Part shown: positions 9,423-18,769 of the stretch, piece by piece
Position numbering within the stretch: the stretch's first letter is position 1
Layout: each line of letters starts with the position of its first letter
Source: Gammaproteobacteria bacterium
GTDB taxonomy: Bacteria; Pseudomonadota; Gammaproteobacteria; Arenicellales; JAJDZL01
Direction of reading: 5' to 3'
Assembly: GCA_022823405.1 (NCBI GenBank)
Contig: JAJDXD010000063.1
Coordinates: 1-54,714 of the forward strand
DNA: 54,714 bases
Translations under genes and position numbers: made by a program
Notes under the pieces: generated by a model
Databases searched by the model: none
What the model saw: the letters and a program-made list of their open reading frames with translations, nothing else
What the model was told of the DNA's origin: nothing

Positions 9423-11837
9423 TTAATCAAAAAAGGTGCCTAAAGTAATTTGAAATCTATCCTCAGTATCACCGGGTTGCTGCTTTACTGGGATGGCATA
9501 GTGAATGCCAAAGGGTCCAATGGGTGAGAGCCATTCAAAGCCGAGTCCAACCGAACTACGCATATTCCCAAAACTGAATTTTTCTCTGGTACCTAGTGCT
9601 GCACTCGCCTCGTTATAGACAGCGTCGTCAGTGCGTAAAAAGGTGCCACCATGGTCAACGAAAAGTGAAATTCTCTTGTCATCAATTTCGTCAGACCCAA
9701 AGAATGGAAAAAACAGTTCAGCACGGCTAATCATTCTAACATTACCGCCAAGTGAACGAGAAGAGTCACAAGCAAAATACCAGTAGTTAGCGCCGTTGGG
9801 ACCAGGATATTGCTCTGTGGGTCTACCGTCTGTCGGTTGATTTACGCTTCGACATAGCTGTCTCGCCCCAATCCGACCGCTGGTAAAACCGCGCAATTCC
9901 GCAGATCCCGACATATAGTAGTTCCGGTAGAATGGCACGTCATTACTTGCGAGATCAACCTGTGAACTGAGACGCAGTACCATCTTTTTTCCAATTGGAA
10001 AATAGTGCGAGTAACTCGTCGATACCGCTAAATACTGATTATCACCACCGGATGCCCGCAATCCAGTGTAAAAGTTGCTTCCTTCTGTGGCAAAAAAGGC
10101 GCGATTTCGGGTATCTTTACGATAACTGATTTCCGCGCTTCCGCCCATTGACTCTAAACCAGTTCCAATGTAATTGGCGACTCGATAGTCCGTCGTATCT
10201 CTTAAACTTGCCGCTAGAGTTAAATCTTCCTGAGAAATGTCGAATCCCATACCGACAACACCTTCCTCAGAAACCGGAAATGCAAAATTCATCCCCGTGG
10301 TCAAATAATCAATCTTGTAGACTAGCGCAGTGTCGGAATCCGATGTGTCTCGGACGCGGTAGTCAAATGTAAATCCCCTGGATACTCCATCCAATGTGTA
10401 GTATGGGTTGGTGTAATCGACATTCAACGCCTGCTCAATATCTCCATACTCAGCTCCAAGTACAAGTCGCTTACCAGTTCCGAACAGGTTAGTCTGCGAA
10501 ACACTGAAATTCAAGGTTGCTTTTTCCGTCTCGCTGTAACCGACGCCGAACAGCAGAGAACCTGTCAAGCGTTCTTCAACGCTCACAACCACGTCTACCT
10601 GGTTATCAGTGCCTGGGACTGGGATAAGATTCATGTCAACACTGCTAAAGATACCGAGGCGGTTCAATCGATTGCGAGACTGCTGAATTTCTCTAGCTGT
10701 ATACAAACCGCCTTCCAGCACTCGCATCTCCCTTCGCAATACTTCATCAGTGGTACTGAAATTCCCACGAAAAGTAATGGTACGGACGTAAGTGAGCTTA
10801 CCGGGTTTGACTACATACTTCACATCAATTTTTCGCTCATCGTCGTGTATCGTCGGCAGTGCGTCAACCTGTGCGCGCCCATAACCCAAATTGGCGAATG
10901 AATCCGAAACTGCGTTACGCGTATTGCTCACTTCCTCAAATGAGTAAACTTCTACTTCCGGTTCCTGAATCAGTTTGTCCAGTTCTTCCTGTGATATGAC
11001 TTCATCAGAACTAGCGATTGACAACTCACCGAACTTGTACTGAACACCTTCAGTCATCGTAATGACAATCATAATTCTGTCATGATCTTCCGTAATGAAG
11101 CTACGAGCCGAATCCAATGAAAATTCAATAAACCCTTGGTTCAAATAAAGCGAAGAAATGCTCTCAAGGTCTGCACGTAGTTGTTCCCGGTTATAGCGAT
11201 TATTGCGATTTAAAATACCAAGCGTCTTCTTGTTGGTCAGGGTCATCGCATCCAATATTTCATCGTCAGAAATCTGATTGTTACCAACCAATTGAATTTC
11301 GGAAATCAACGCAACTTTGCCTTCACTGATGACAAAATTCAATTCCACCCTATTGCGGTCAAGTGGCGCAACTGATGGCATGATTTGTGCAGAAAAATGG
11401 CCGACTTCAAAGTATGCTCCCCTGAGCTCATCCGTAAAACTTTGCACCAACTGCGGATTGTAAACATCACCAGCTGCCAATCCTCCAACTTTAAGGGCAT
11501 TTTCAATGACTTCATCTTTGAGTTTTTTGTTTCCATCAAAGGTGACTGCTGCAATTGTCGGTCTTTCCACCACCGACACAATCAGAGTATCGCCATCCCG
11601 CAAAAGTTGAACGTCGTCAAAGTAACCCGTTTCAAACAGTGCCTGAATCGAGTTGGAAGAAACCAGATCATTCATCTCGTCTCCAACACGTACAGGCAGT
11701 GCGACAAAAACCGCACCTGGTGTTACTCTCTGTAGTCCTTCGACTTGAATGTCTCCAATGATGAAGGTGTCAATGGCCTGAACAGGAAGTGCCAGTACAA
11801 ACAGTATCAGCAGCGCAATTTTACGAATGTAGGTCAT
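9423..11837 (-). CDS. bamA: Outer membrane protein assembly factor BamA
   Basis: BamA is the central Omp85-family subunit of the BAM complex and folds beta-barrel proteins into the outer membrane. The 804-residue protein has a signal peptide (residues 1-21, ending VQA), five POTRA domains to about residue 420 and a 16-strand barrel after that. The loop-6 motif appears as LRGF (R649-F651), and the barrel N-terminal strand region LTGSLLFGVGYS is clear. Odd detail: the protein ends TLGTFFD, with one residue after the usual terminal aromatic. The gap to skp is five bases. Confidence 0.97.
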   Translation of the reverse strand: MTYIRKIALLILFVLALPVQAIDTFIIGDIQVEGLQRVTPGAVFVALPVRVGDEMNDLVSSNSIQALFETGYFDDVQLLRDGDTLIVSVVERPTIAAVTFDGNKKLKDEVIENALKVGGLAAGDVYNPQLVQSFTDELRGAYFEVGHFSAQIMPSVAPLDRNRVELNFVISEGKVALISEIQLVGNNQISDDEILDAMTLTNKKTLGILNRNNRYNREQLRADLESISSLYLNQGFIEFSLDSARSFITEDHDRIMIVITMTEGVQYKFGELSIASSDEVISQEELDKLIQEPEVEVYSFEEVSNTRNAVSDSFANLGYGRAQVDALPTIHDDERKIDVKYVVKPGKLTYVRTITFRGNFSTTDEVLRREMRVLEGGLYTAREIQQSRNRLNRLGIFSSVDMNLIPVPGTDNQVDVVVSVEERLTGSLLFGVGYSETEKATLNFSVSQTNLFGTGKRLVLGAEYGDIEQALNVDYTNPYYTLDGVSRGFTFDYRVRDTSDSDTALVYKIDYLTTGMNFAFPVSEEGVVGMGFDISQEDLTLAASLRDTTDYRVANYIGTGLESMGGSAEISYRKDTRNRAFFATEGSNFYTGLRASGGDNQYLAVSTSYSHYFPIGKKMVLRLSSQVDLASNDVPFYRNYYMSGSAELRGFTSGRIGARQLCRSVNQPTDGRPTEQYPGPNGANYWYFACDSSRSLGGNVRMISRAELFFPFFGSDEIDDKRISLFVDHGGTFLRTDDAVYNEASAALGTREKFSFGNMRSSVGLGFEWLSPIGPFGIHYAIPVKQQPGDTEDRFQITLGTFFD

Positions 11838-11863
11838 CTAGATGCAGCACAAGTACTTGATCG

Positions 11864-13228
11864 TTAAAAAATTCTGGCAAGGTCATTATAAAATGCAAAT
11901 CCCATCAGACAGATTAACAGGAATAAGCCAACCTGGTTGGCAACGATCAACATTCGTTCAGTCGGTGGTGAACCCGAGATTGCTTCATAAGCGTGGAACA
12001 TTAAGTGTCCACCATCCAGAACTGGAATTGGCAACAGGTTCAAAATTCCCAAACTTACGCTTAGCAGCGCTAGGAAGGTCAAGTAATTGTTTATGCCTGC
12101 TTCGGCGGCTTTACCTGCGTGTTCTGCGATAGCGATGGGTCCGCCGATTGAATCTGCAGACTGCTGCAAAGTGACCATGCCAGCCAGCATTTTCAACGTC
12201 AGTGCCGTGGTGGACCACATGGTCTCAAAACCGCGAGCGAGCGATTCAATAAAGCCATAGCGCAAAGTGACGGTTGCATTTGCGTCCCGTAACTGCTGCT
12301 GGGCATTTACTGCGATGCCGATCTGCTTCACTCTGGTTCCGTTTCGTTCAACGATACGCGGTTCCAATAACACCTCCTGATCGATTCCACCTCTGGAAAA
12401 ACGAACGTTTAGCACGCTTTCGTTTGCCTGGCTGATTAGCCCCACCAGATCATTCCAACTGTTCACTGGCGAATTATTGATACTGATAATCTCATCACCT
12501 GGCTGAAGCCCAGCGGCTTCGGCTGGATAACCTGGAACAGTGCGATCGACAATTGGGCGAATTTGAGGCGTTGCCGGATACATTCCTATCACGCTGTCAA
12601 TACTACTGGACTGAAGATCGACTTCTTCGAGATCACCAAAATTTACACCTACAGTCCGAACCCCACTATCGTTTTCAACACCATAAACAACGGTTTCCTC
12701 ACTGATAATCTTATCCAGCAAGTAAAAGTGATGCTCATCCCAGCTTCGATTGGACTTTCCGTCGATTGTCCGAATTTCGTCGCCAACCATTAGCCCTGAT
12801 TTCGCTGCCAAGCCACTCTCCAATAGTGTGCCGATCACGGGGCGAAGCCCTTCCGTTCCAATCATGAATATCAGGCCGTACAGAATGCCAGCAAGCAGAA
12901 AATTTGCCAACGGGCCCGCAGCTACGATAGCAGAGCGTTTATACAGCGGCTGACGATTAAATGCCTCTGGCAAATACTCTTCAGGCACTTCCTGCTGGGA
13001 CTCGTCAAGCATACGAACATAGCCGCCTAGCGGAACTGCTGACACTACAAACTCGGTATGAGATTTTTTCGGCTGATATCGCCAGATTACCGGGCCAAAA
13101 CCCACAGAAAATCTGAGTACGATCACACCCATCCGTCGTGCAACCCAATAGTGCCCGTATTCATGGAATGTAATCAACACACCAATTGCGACCACGAAAA
13201 ACAACACGCTGTTGAAAATTTCAAGCAT
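11864..13228 (-). CDS. rseP: Site-2 protease RseP (sigma-E regulator)
   Basis: RseP is an inner-membrane zinc metalloprotease that cuts RseA within the membrane during the envelope stress response. Visible features: HEYGH (H22, E23, H26) in the first membrane helix, two PDZ domains (about residues 115-200 and 205-290; the second includes GYPAEAAGLQPGDEI), further membrane helices, and the second active-site motif PIPVLDGGH near residue 405. The 454-residue length fits. Its location between dxr and bamA is standard. The 218-base gap upstream may contain a promoter, but no clear one was identified. Confidence 0.97.
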   Translation of the reverse strand: MLEIFNSVLFFVVAIGVLITFHEYGHYWVARRMGVIVLRFSVGFGPVIWRYQPKKSHTEFVVSAVPLGGYVRMLDESQQEVPEEYLPEAFNRQPLYKRSAIVAAGPLANFLLAGILYGLIFMIGTEGLRPVIGTLLESGLAAKSGLMVGDEIRTIDGKSNRSWDEHHFYLLDKIISEETVVYGVENDSGVRTVGVNFGDLEEVDLQSSSIDSVIGMYPATPQIRPIVDRTVPGYPAEAAGLQPGDEIISINNSPVNSWNDLVGLISQANESVLNVRFSRGGIDQEVLLEPRIVERNGTRVKQIGIAVNAQQQLRDANATVTLRYGFIESLARGFETMWSTTALTLKMLAGMVTLQQSADSIGGPIAIAEHAGKAAEAGINNYLTFLALLSVSLGILNLLPIPVLDGGHLMFHAYEAISGSPPTERMLIVANQVGLFLLICLMGFAFYNDLARIF

Positions 13229-13426
13229 CAGATAACTCTTTGAGACTCACCTATTGAGGTTACTTTTCTGCAAGCCGAACCTGTGAAAATATTTAACCAG
13301 GCAAAAATATTCGTCATTGTTATGGGATATTGTCAGTCGTTCGCGGCTGCATTTTCGAGTGCACGGTAATTTTATACGCCCCATCAGTTGTTTCCCAGCG
13401 AATTGGAGACATAGCAAATTGTAGTA

Positions 13427-13441
13427 CCCGCTGCCAGCGGG
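13427..13441 (-). terminator. GC-rich hairpin just after dxr
   Basis: Six bases past the dxr stop codon lies the perfect inverted repeat CCCGCTGCCAGCGGG (stem CCCGC/GCGGG, up to seven pairs around one base). No T-tract follows on the minus strand, so it is not a standard intrinsic terminator; it could be an RNA 3' end stabiliser, a partial terminator or a processing site. The remaining part of the 218-base dxr-rseP gap shows no convincing gene. Confidence 0.35.
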
Positions 13442-13446
13442 AATAA

Positions 13447-14643
13447 CTAACACGCACTCAACTGAATAACCTTTTTCATTGCGATATTTCTGGCTGCCCC
13501 ATCAATATCAATCACTTGTGGGATTGATTCGCAATTTTCGTTACCCATTTCATCCACACAGTGCGCAACTACGGTGAATATGTCGGTAAATCGAATTCTT
13601 GATTCAAGGAAAGCTTCCACTGCGACCTCGTTTGCCGCATTCATTACCGCTGGTGCGGTGCCTTCGCATCGTGCCACTTCAGCCGCGAGTTTTAAACATG
13701 GAAACCGAATGTAGTCTGGAGGTTCAAAACTCATTGCAGACATTTCAAATATATCCAGTTGCTGAGACCCACTTTCTCCGCGCCGTGGCCAAAAAAGTCC
13801 AAAAGTTAGTGGAACCCGCATATCGGGCGTTCCCATTTGAGCCAAAACTGAACCATCGATATACTCAACCATTGAATGCACAATGCCCTGCGGATGTACA
13901 ACAATCTGAATCTGGTCAGCAGGAGTTTCAAAGAGCCATCGTGCTTCGATGATTTCCAGCCCCTTGTTCATCATGGTTGCAGAGTCTACTGAAATTTTAG
14001 GACCCATATTCCACACCGGGTGAGCGACTGCCTGTTCAGGTGTAACCGCTTGCAAACTGTTTAAATCAATGGTCCTGAAAGGTCCTCCTGATCCAGTCAG
14101 CAAAATGCGGCGAAGGCCGTCAATTGGAGAAAAACACTCATAGCGGGCACCTGATTTGGACGAACAGCACTGAAAGATTGCGTTGTGTTCGCTGTCAACC
14201 GGCACAATGGTGGTTCCGTGTTTTCGAACCTCATCGCGCAACATAGGGCCTAGCATTACGACCGGTTCCTTGTTGGTGATCAAAACCGTGTTGCCATTTT
14301 CAATCGCTTTAAGGGTTGGTTTCAGACCGGCAGCACCAACAATCGAAGTCACCACAACATCGGCGCTGTATACCCGACTGTCTTCAACTTCGTCATTGTC
14401 TACCAGTATTTTTGTAGCTTTAGCTTTCCCGTTAAGCCTGTTCCGAAGTTGATCAGAATCCTGTTGACTTCCAACAACTGCATACGAAGGATTGAACTCA
14501 ATACATAAGCTCGCCAACACATCGCTGCCACGACTTGCCGTCAGCGCAAGTACGTCAAACTCATCGGGGTAGCGGCGCACCACGTCAAGAGTCTGCTGAC
14601 CGATACTCCCTGTTGCTCCAAGAACTGTCAGTGTTCTAGTCAT
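13447..14643 (-). CDS. dxr: 1-deoxy-D-xylulose 5-phosphate reductoisomerase
   Basis: Dxr (IspC) converts DXP to 2-C-methyl-D-erythritol 4-phosphate with NADPH, the committed step of the MEP isoprenoid pathway. The protein has 398 residues, as in E. coli. It shows the NADPH-binding LGATGSIGQQTLDVV, the metal/substrate motif VPVDSEHNAIFQ, the flexible loop around HPVWNMGPKISVDSATMMNKGLEIIEA and the C-terminal NAANEVAVEAFL. It sits between cdsA and rseP; undecaprenyl synthesis by the nearby uppS depends on this pathway. Confidence 0.98.
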   Translation of the reverse strand: MTRTLTVLGATGSIGQQTLDVVRRYPDEFDVLALTASRGSDVLASLCIEFNPSYAVVGSQQDSDQLRNRLNGKAKATKILVDNDEVEDSRVYSADVVVTSIVGAAGLKPTLKAIENGNTVLITNKEPVVMLGPMLRDEVRKHGTTIVPVDSEHNAIFQCCSSKSGARYECFSPIDGLRRILLTGSGGPFRTIDLNSLQAVTPEQAVAHPVWNMGPKISVDSATMMNKGLEIIEARWLFETPADQIQIVVHPQGIVHSMVEYIDGSVLAQMGTPDMRVPLTFGLFWPRRGESGSQQLDIFEMSAMSFEPPDYIRFPCLKLAAEVARCEGTAPAVMNAANEVAVEAFLESRIRFTDIFTVVAHCVDEMGNENCESIPQVIDIDGAARNIAMKKVIQLSAC

Positions 14644-14657
14644 ACCTCTGCACTTAT

Positions 14658-15458
14658 TCAGGTCAAAATGGTCGTCACAAACAGTGTGTAGACTGGCGCC
14701 ACGGCAAGCGCACTGTCGATCCTATCGAGAATTCCACCATGTCCAGGGAGAATTGATCCACTGTCTTTAACTCCACAAATGCGTTTCTGTAAGCTCAAGT
14801 ATAAATCTCCAACCACCGAAAACAGCGCACACACTAAGAATATCAACGCAAATACAAATATTTGGGAATAATCTTCACTCCATATTAGCACACCGCAGAT
14901 CAGTGCGACAGCCCACACTGCAAGTAGCCCTCCAATCAATCCCTCTCTGGTTTTTCCAGGACTAATGTGTGGCGCCAATTTAGATTTGCCAAACCGTCTG
15001 CCCGCAAAAAATGCTGCGGAGTCAGCAACCCCAACCAAAATTATCATCCCCATCAGCCAGTATTTACCGTTTGGTATCGCCAATAGTTGAGCCATGGAAA
15101 ATACAGCCAGTGTAATGATGGCAAATGCAGAAAATTCTGTCAACCAATTGGGCGGTCGCTTAGTGGCTGCATTAATAACCACAACTGTTAATGCGAGCCA
15201 GAGCGCTGTACCTACCAAATAAAGCAGAATGGCAAAGTCCCGGAAATAATATAGGGCCAAGGAAAGTGCAATCACCACACACGGATAGACTGCGACACCC
15301 AGCTTACCCATTGACTGGGACATTTTTGCCCACTCAACGGAAGCGGCAGCACCGATTGCTATCAGGACAATGAAAAACCACAACGGTGGCAGAAAATAAA
15401 CACCCGAAAACAGCGCAAGAACAACGACAAACCCAGTGATGATTCTCTGCTTGAGCAT
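14658..15458 (-). CDS. cdsA: Phosphatidate cytidylyltransferase
   Basis: CdsA is an integral membrane enzyme making CDP-diacylglycerol from phosphatidic acid and CTP, the precursor of all phospholipids. It starts MLKQRIITGFVV and has about eight membrane helices; the CdsA signature region is seen in GVADSAAFFAGRRFGKSKLAPHISPGKT and the C-terminal SVVGDLYLSLQKR..GVKDSG..LPGHGGILDRIDS, each read in short pieces. The frame is open upstream to 15611, but the extra 51 residues are not like CdsA, so the ATG at 15458 (266 residues) is preferred. It is followed by dxr after 14 bases. Confidence 0.95.
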   Translation of the reverse strand: MLKQRIITGFVVVLALFSGVYFLPPLWFFIVLIAIGAAASVEWAKMSQSMGKLGVAVYPCVVIALSLALYYFRDFAILLYLVGTALWLALTVVVINAATKRPPNWLTEFSAFAIITLAVFSMAQLLAIPNGKYWLMGMIILVGVADSAAFFAGRRFGKSKLAPHISPGKTREGLIGGLLAVWAVALICGVLIWSEDYSQIFVFALIFLVCALFSVVGDLYLSLQKRICGVKDSGSILPGHGGILDRIDSALAVAPVYTLFVTTILT

Positions 15459-15682
15459 TGACGTACTTACTGAATGAAAGCGGTTTCCAATCATCAACGG
15501 TGCTTCGCATTCGCAACGCATACCTGTGTCACATGCGTACGATTGTCGAGGTTGCTGACCGATATGATCGAAGAATATGCAGGCTCCCTGTAATTCATTT
15601 ACATTGCCCACTTGACGTCAGAAATTGAGGTTACTGCGAAAGCCTTGACTTAAGCGCTCCTAAAGTAATATTCAGTGGTGCG

Positions 15683-16453
15683 TTACGCATGAACATCTTC
15701 AACTTCCATTTCAACTGCATCATGTTCCGCTCCACCAAAACGCCTTTCTCTCGACGCAAAGGATTCAAGTGCCAATTCAAACTCTTTGGTGTCGAAGTCC
15801 GGCCAGTAAGTATCTGTGAAATACAACTCAGTGTAAGCCAACTGCCACAAGAGAAAGTTGCTCATACGCTGTTCACCACCCGTTCGAATAAAAAGGTCTG
15901 GGTTTGGCGTTTGCGCAGTACTGAGATTATCAGCAATCAATTGAGCAGATAGATTATCCGGGCACATCTCCCCGCGCTGTACGGCCATCAACACTCTTCT
16001 GAAAGCCTGAACGAGGTCCCATTGTCCACCGTAGTTGATTGCAATGGTTAAATTAAGTGTTGAGTTTTCCCGGGTCAGTTCACAGGCCTGATGAATCTTT
16101 TTCTGTATGCCGGCCGCTAATGATGCAAGGTCTCCAATGAATCGCAGTCGCACACCATTGGAGTGAAGTGATTTGACTTCACGATCCAATGCGCCATCCA
16201 GCAAACGCATCAACCACGCAACTTCCTTCTTTGGACGGCGCCAGTTTTCGCTGCTAAATGCAAATAAAGTTAAATAGGGGATTTCATGGCGAACGCAATT
16301 TTCGACCATTGTTCGAACGTTCTCAACGCCGCGTCGATGACCTTCCAGGCGACTGAAACCACGTGTCTTCGCCCAGCGGCCATTGCCATCCATAACAACA
16401 GCAATGTGAACCGGGCCGACTGAACTTGACGGTGATGAATCAGCAGCGGTCAT
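15683..16453 (-). CDS. uppS: Undecaprenyl diphosphate synthase
   Basis: UppS (IspU) is a cis-prenyltransferase that elongates farnesyl diphosphate to the C55 carrier lipid for peptidoglycan and O-antigen. The 256-residue protein has the signature HIAVVMDGNGRWAKTRG with catalytic D22, GHRRGVE, the FAFSSENWRRP segment and the C-terminal DLFIRTGGEQRMSNFLLWQ. The gene order frr-uppS-cdsA is conserved in gammaproteobacteria. The 220 bases between it and cdsA hold no recognisable gene. Confidence 0.98.
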   Translation of the reverse strand: MTAADSSPSSSVGPVHIAVVMDGNGRWAKTRGFSRLEGHRRGVENVRTMVENCVRHEIPYLTLFAFSSENWRRPKKEVAWLMRLLDGALDREVKSLHSNGVRLRFIGDLASLAAGIQKKIHQACELTRENSTLNLTIAINYGGQWDLVQAFRRVLMAVQRGEMCPDNLSAQLIADNLSTAQTPNPDLFIRTGGEQRMSNFLLWQLAYTELYFTDTYWPDFDTKEFELALESFASRERRFGGAEHDAVEMEVEDVHA

Positions 16454-16490
16454 AGGGCTCTGAATTGAATATTGATAGTCTGATGTTGCC

Positions 16491-17048
16491 TCAAACCGTC
16501 ATGATCTCGTTTTCTTTCTCTGCGACGATTTCGTCAACTGAAGCGACAAAACGATCTGTCAGGGTTTGAACCTGGGTCTGACCTAAGCGCTCGTCATCTT
16601 CGGTAATCTCCTTTTCCTTCAGCCATTCCTTAAGGTCACTGTTACAGGACCTTCGAATGTTTCGGATCGCAACTTTACAGCTTTCACCTTCAGACTTTGC
16701 AATTTTGGTGATTTCAATTCGACGCTCTTCTGTCAGTGAGGGAATCGGCACGCGAATCGTTTCACTGGCACTCATCGGATTTAAACCCAGGTCAGATTCC
16801 ATAATGGCTTTTTCAATGACAGGTATCATGGACTTGTCCCAAGGACTGATGCTGATAGTACGCGGGTCACTCACGGTCACAGTGGAAACCTGATTGAGAG
16901 GAGACGACGTTCCATAGTAATCAACTCGAATCTGATCGAGCAACGCCGTACTGGCCCGTCCGGTTCGTAATTTCGAAAGTTCCAACCGCAAATTTGCGAT
17001 TGATTTTTTCATCCTGTCTTCGGCGTCAGAAACAAGTTCTTCAAGCAT
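16491..17048 (-). CDS. frr: Ribosome recycling factor
   Basis: Frr splits the post-termination ribosome together with EF-G. The 185-residue protein has the two-domain RRF pattern: three-helix bundle ends (AEDRMKKSIANLRLEL; the C-terminal EKENEIMTV) and the conserved LRTGRAST and SPWDKSMI segments. A good ribosome binding site (GGGGA) lies about seven bases before the ATG. It follows pyrH by 16 bases, and the two are probably one transcript. Confidence 0.98.
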   Translation of the reverse strand: MLEELVSDAEDRMKKSIANLRLELSKLRTGRASTALLDQIRVDYYGTSSPLNQVSTVTVSDPRTISISPWDKSMIPVIEKAIMESDLGLNPMSASETIRVPIPSLTEERRIEITKIAKSEGESCKVAIRNIRRSCNSDLKEWLKEKEITEDDERLGQTQVQTLTDRFVASVDEIVAEKENEIMTV

Positions 17049-17064
17049 TGTTCATTCCCCAATT

Positions 17065-17838
17065 TTAGAAGTGTACCAACGTACCCACGTGACCGCCAAA
17101 TCCAGCCATACTAATATTGCCTGGTATGGAGCCGTTAAATACGCGAATTGGCATCTGATGTTCTCTGCATAGTGCAATCGACGCTGCATCCATTACCGTT
17201 AGATTATCCGCGAGAACCTGGTCAAAACTTAAAGAATCATACATCCTTGCTTCGCTATTTTTAGCGGGGTCGCTATCGTAAACACCCTCAACATCAGTGG
17301 CTTTCAGCAATATATCTGCTTTCATTTCGATGGCGCGCAGACTTGCCGCCGTATCTGTAGTGAAGTGTGTGCAACCGGTACCTCCAGCGAAGACCACAAT
17401 CGTACCGTTGTCCAGATGTTGAGTAAACGAAACACCATCAAACAGTTCAACGATTGAGGGTACAGCGACCGAAGACTGCACGACTGCCGCTGCTCCCTGG
17501 CTCTGCAGTGCCTGTTCCAACGCGATCGCGTTAGCGATGGTGAACAGCATACCCATCTGATGCGCTCTCAGTGTCGAAATTGAGATAGCCGAATTGCGAG
17601 CTCCCCGAAAGTGGTTCCCACCGCCGACAACAACACCTGTTTTAATTCCCGCGCTGGCGACGGAAATCAGTTCTGAAGCGACTCGGTCCAGTTCGTCTGC
17701 ATCCAACCCTATTCCCCGTTCACCACCGAGCATTTCCCCGCTCAGCTTGTAGAGAACAGTATCGAAATTCGAATCAACTGGAAGTTCGTCAGACAAAACG
17801 ATATGACGTTGTATTACTTTCCAAGGTCCATCAGGCAA
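17065..17838 (-). CDS. pyrH: Uridylate kinase
   Basis: PyrH phosphorylates UMP to UDP (hexameric, amino acid kinase fold). The motifs YKLSGEMLGG, VVVGGGNHFRG, FAGGTGCTHFTTDTAA and KATDVEGVYDSDP are family hallmarks. The start is uncertain. The ATG at 17838 lies inside the end of tsf (25-base overlap) and gives 257 residues. A TTG at 17796 gives 243 residues, nearer to the E. coli length (241), and puts LSGE at the same distance from the start, but neither codon has a clear Shine-Dalgarno sequence. Confidence 0.95.
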   Translation of the reverse strand: MPDGPWKVIQRHIVLSDELPVDSNFDTVLYKLSGEMLGGERGIGLDADELDRVASELISVASAGIKTGVVVGGGNHFRGARNSAISISTLRAHQMGMLFTIANAIALEQALQSQGAAAVVQSSVAVPSIVELFDGVSFTQHLDNGTIVVFAGGTGCTHFTTDTAASLRAIEMKADILLKATDVEGVYDSDPAKNSEARMYDSLSFDQVLADNLTVMDAASIALCREHQMPIRVFNGSIPGNISMAGFGGHVGTLVHF

Positions 17839-18650
17839 AAACGAGTCACTGATGCCCCGACTTCTTTGAGCAGGGTGCTGACTTTTTTGTCTTCATCATC
17901 ATAGTATGGCTGATTCATCAATGTGTTTTCATTTGAAAATTTGTTGATTTTGCCATCGACAATTTTCTGAAGAACAAATTCCGGTTTGCCAGTTTCCTGC
18001 GCCTGGCTTAGATAAATTCTGCTTTCACCTTCAATTACATCGGAAGGAATGTCATCGACATCAACCCACTTGGGTTTCATGACCGCAACGTGCACTGACA
18101 TGCTGTCTGCAATACTGTCAGAATCGCCACCAGCAATCTCAACCATTACACCAAGTCTTTCACGGTGAACATAACTGCCAATTTTTGAACCTGTGGCAGC
18201 CTTGATGACTGTCATACGACGAATCGAAATATTCTCGCTAATTTTCAGTAACATTTCCTGGCGCGCATCTTCAACAGTCTTCCCTGATTCATCGAAAGGC
18301 AATCCGCTCAGAACATTGAGGTCTTCACAATCCTCACCGATTGAAAGGGCGATGCCGGCCAAAGGCAGTGCGAAGGCGCGAAATACATCTCCTCGCGACA
18401 CAAAGTCAGTTTCAGAATTGATTTCAACCAGTGCCCCGCAATCTCGTTCCGGCGACACCTGGCAAACAACAATCCCTTCAGTAGCGGTTCGGCCAGCACG
18501 AGATTCAGCTTTTTGCGCACCTTTGATGCGCAGTAATTCAATTGCTTTTTCCTGGTCGCCGCCACATTCGGCTAACACTTTCTTGCAATCCATGATTCCC
18601 GCGCCAGTCATTTCGCGAAGTTCCTTTACCATGACTGCTGTGATTTCCAA
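17814..18650 (-). CDS. tsf: Elongation factor Ts
   Basis: EF-Ts is the nucleotide exchange factor for EF-Tu. It has 278 residues. The N-terminal UBA-like domain (EITAVMVKELREMTGAGIMD) aligns with the E. coli protein from its first residues, and the TDFVSRGD contact motif is present. The start codon is TTG (18650-18648), supported both by that alignment and by a strong GGAGGG eight bases upstream. The order rpsB-tsf-pyrH is standard. A 180-base spacer with a hairpin separates it from rpsB. Confidence 0.97.
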   Translation of the reverse strand: MEITAVMVKELREMTGAGIMDCKKVLAECGGDQEKAIELLRIKGAQKAESRAGRTATEGIVVCQVSPERDCGALVEINSETDFVSRGDVFRAFALPLAGIALSIGEDCEDLNVLSGLPFDESGKTVEDARQEMLLKISENISIRRMTVIKAATGSKIGSYVHRERLGVMVEIAGGDSDSIADSMSVHVAVMKPKWVDVDDIPSDVIEGESRIYLSQAQETGKPEFVLQKIVDGKINKFSNENTLMNQPYYDDEDKKVSTLLKEVGASVTRFCLMDLGK

Positions 18651-18658
18651 TTGATTAT

Positions 18659-18664
18659 CCCTCC
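18659..18664 (-). promoter_or_regulatory. Ribosome binding site deciding the TTG start of tsf
   Basis: GGAGGG on the minus strand, eight bases upstream of the TTG codon of tsf. It fixes the non-AUG start in agreement with the protein alignment; the in-frame ATG six codons further on has no comparable site. Confidence 0.75.
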
Positions 18665-18769
18665 ATAGTGGATTTTGATTGAATACTCGCCCCTTGTAAG
18701 AAAACTCGCTGCTTTTCCTGAACGTGGTCGAGTGACTTATCTAATTCTGCGACGTAAATTACGCACGCT

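Noticed and set aside
13229..13426. Sigma-E promoter upstream of rseP
   Set aside because: GGGAAAC and TATAAAA are present, but the spacing and sequence do not form a convincing sigma-E or sigma-70 pair.
13247..13453. 68-codon open frame in the dxr-rseP gap, minus strand
   Set aside because: No recognisable family, no ribosome binding site, overlaps the dxr end, and the gap is more likely regulatory.
15459..15611. 51-codon N-terminal extension of cdsA
   Set aside because: Hydrophilic and cysteine-rich, unlike CdsA; the ATG at 15458 fits the first membrane helix.
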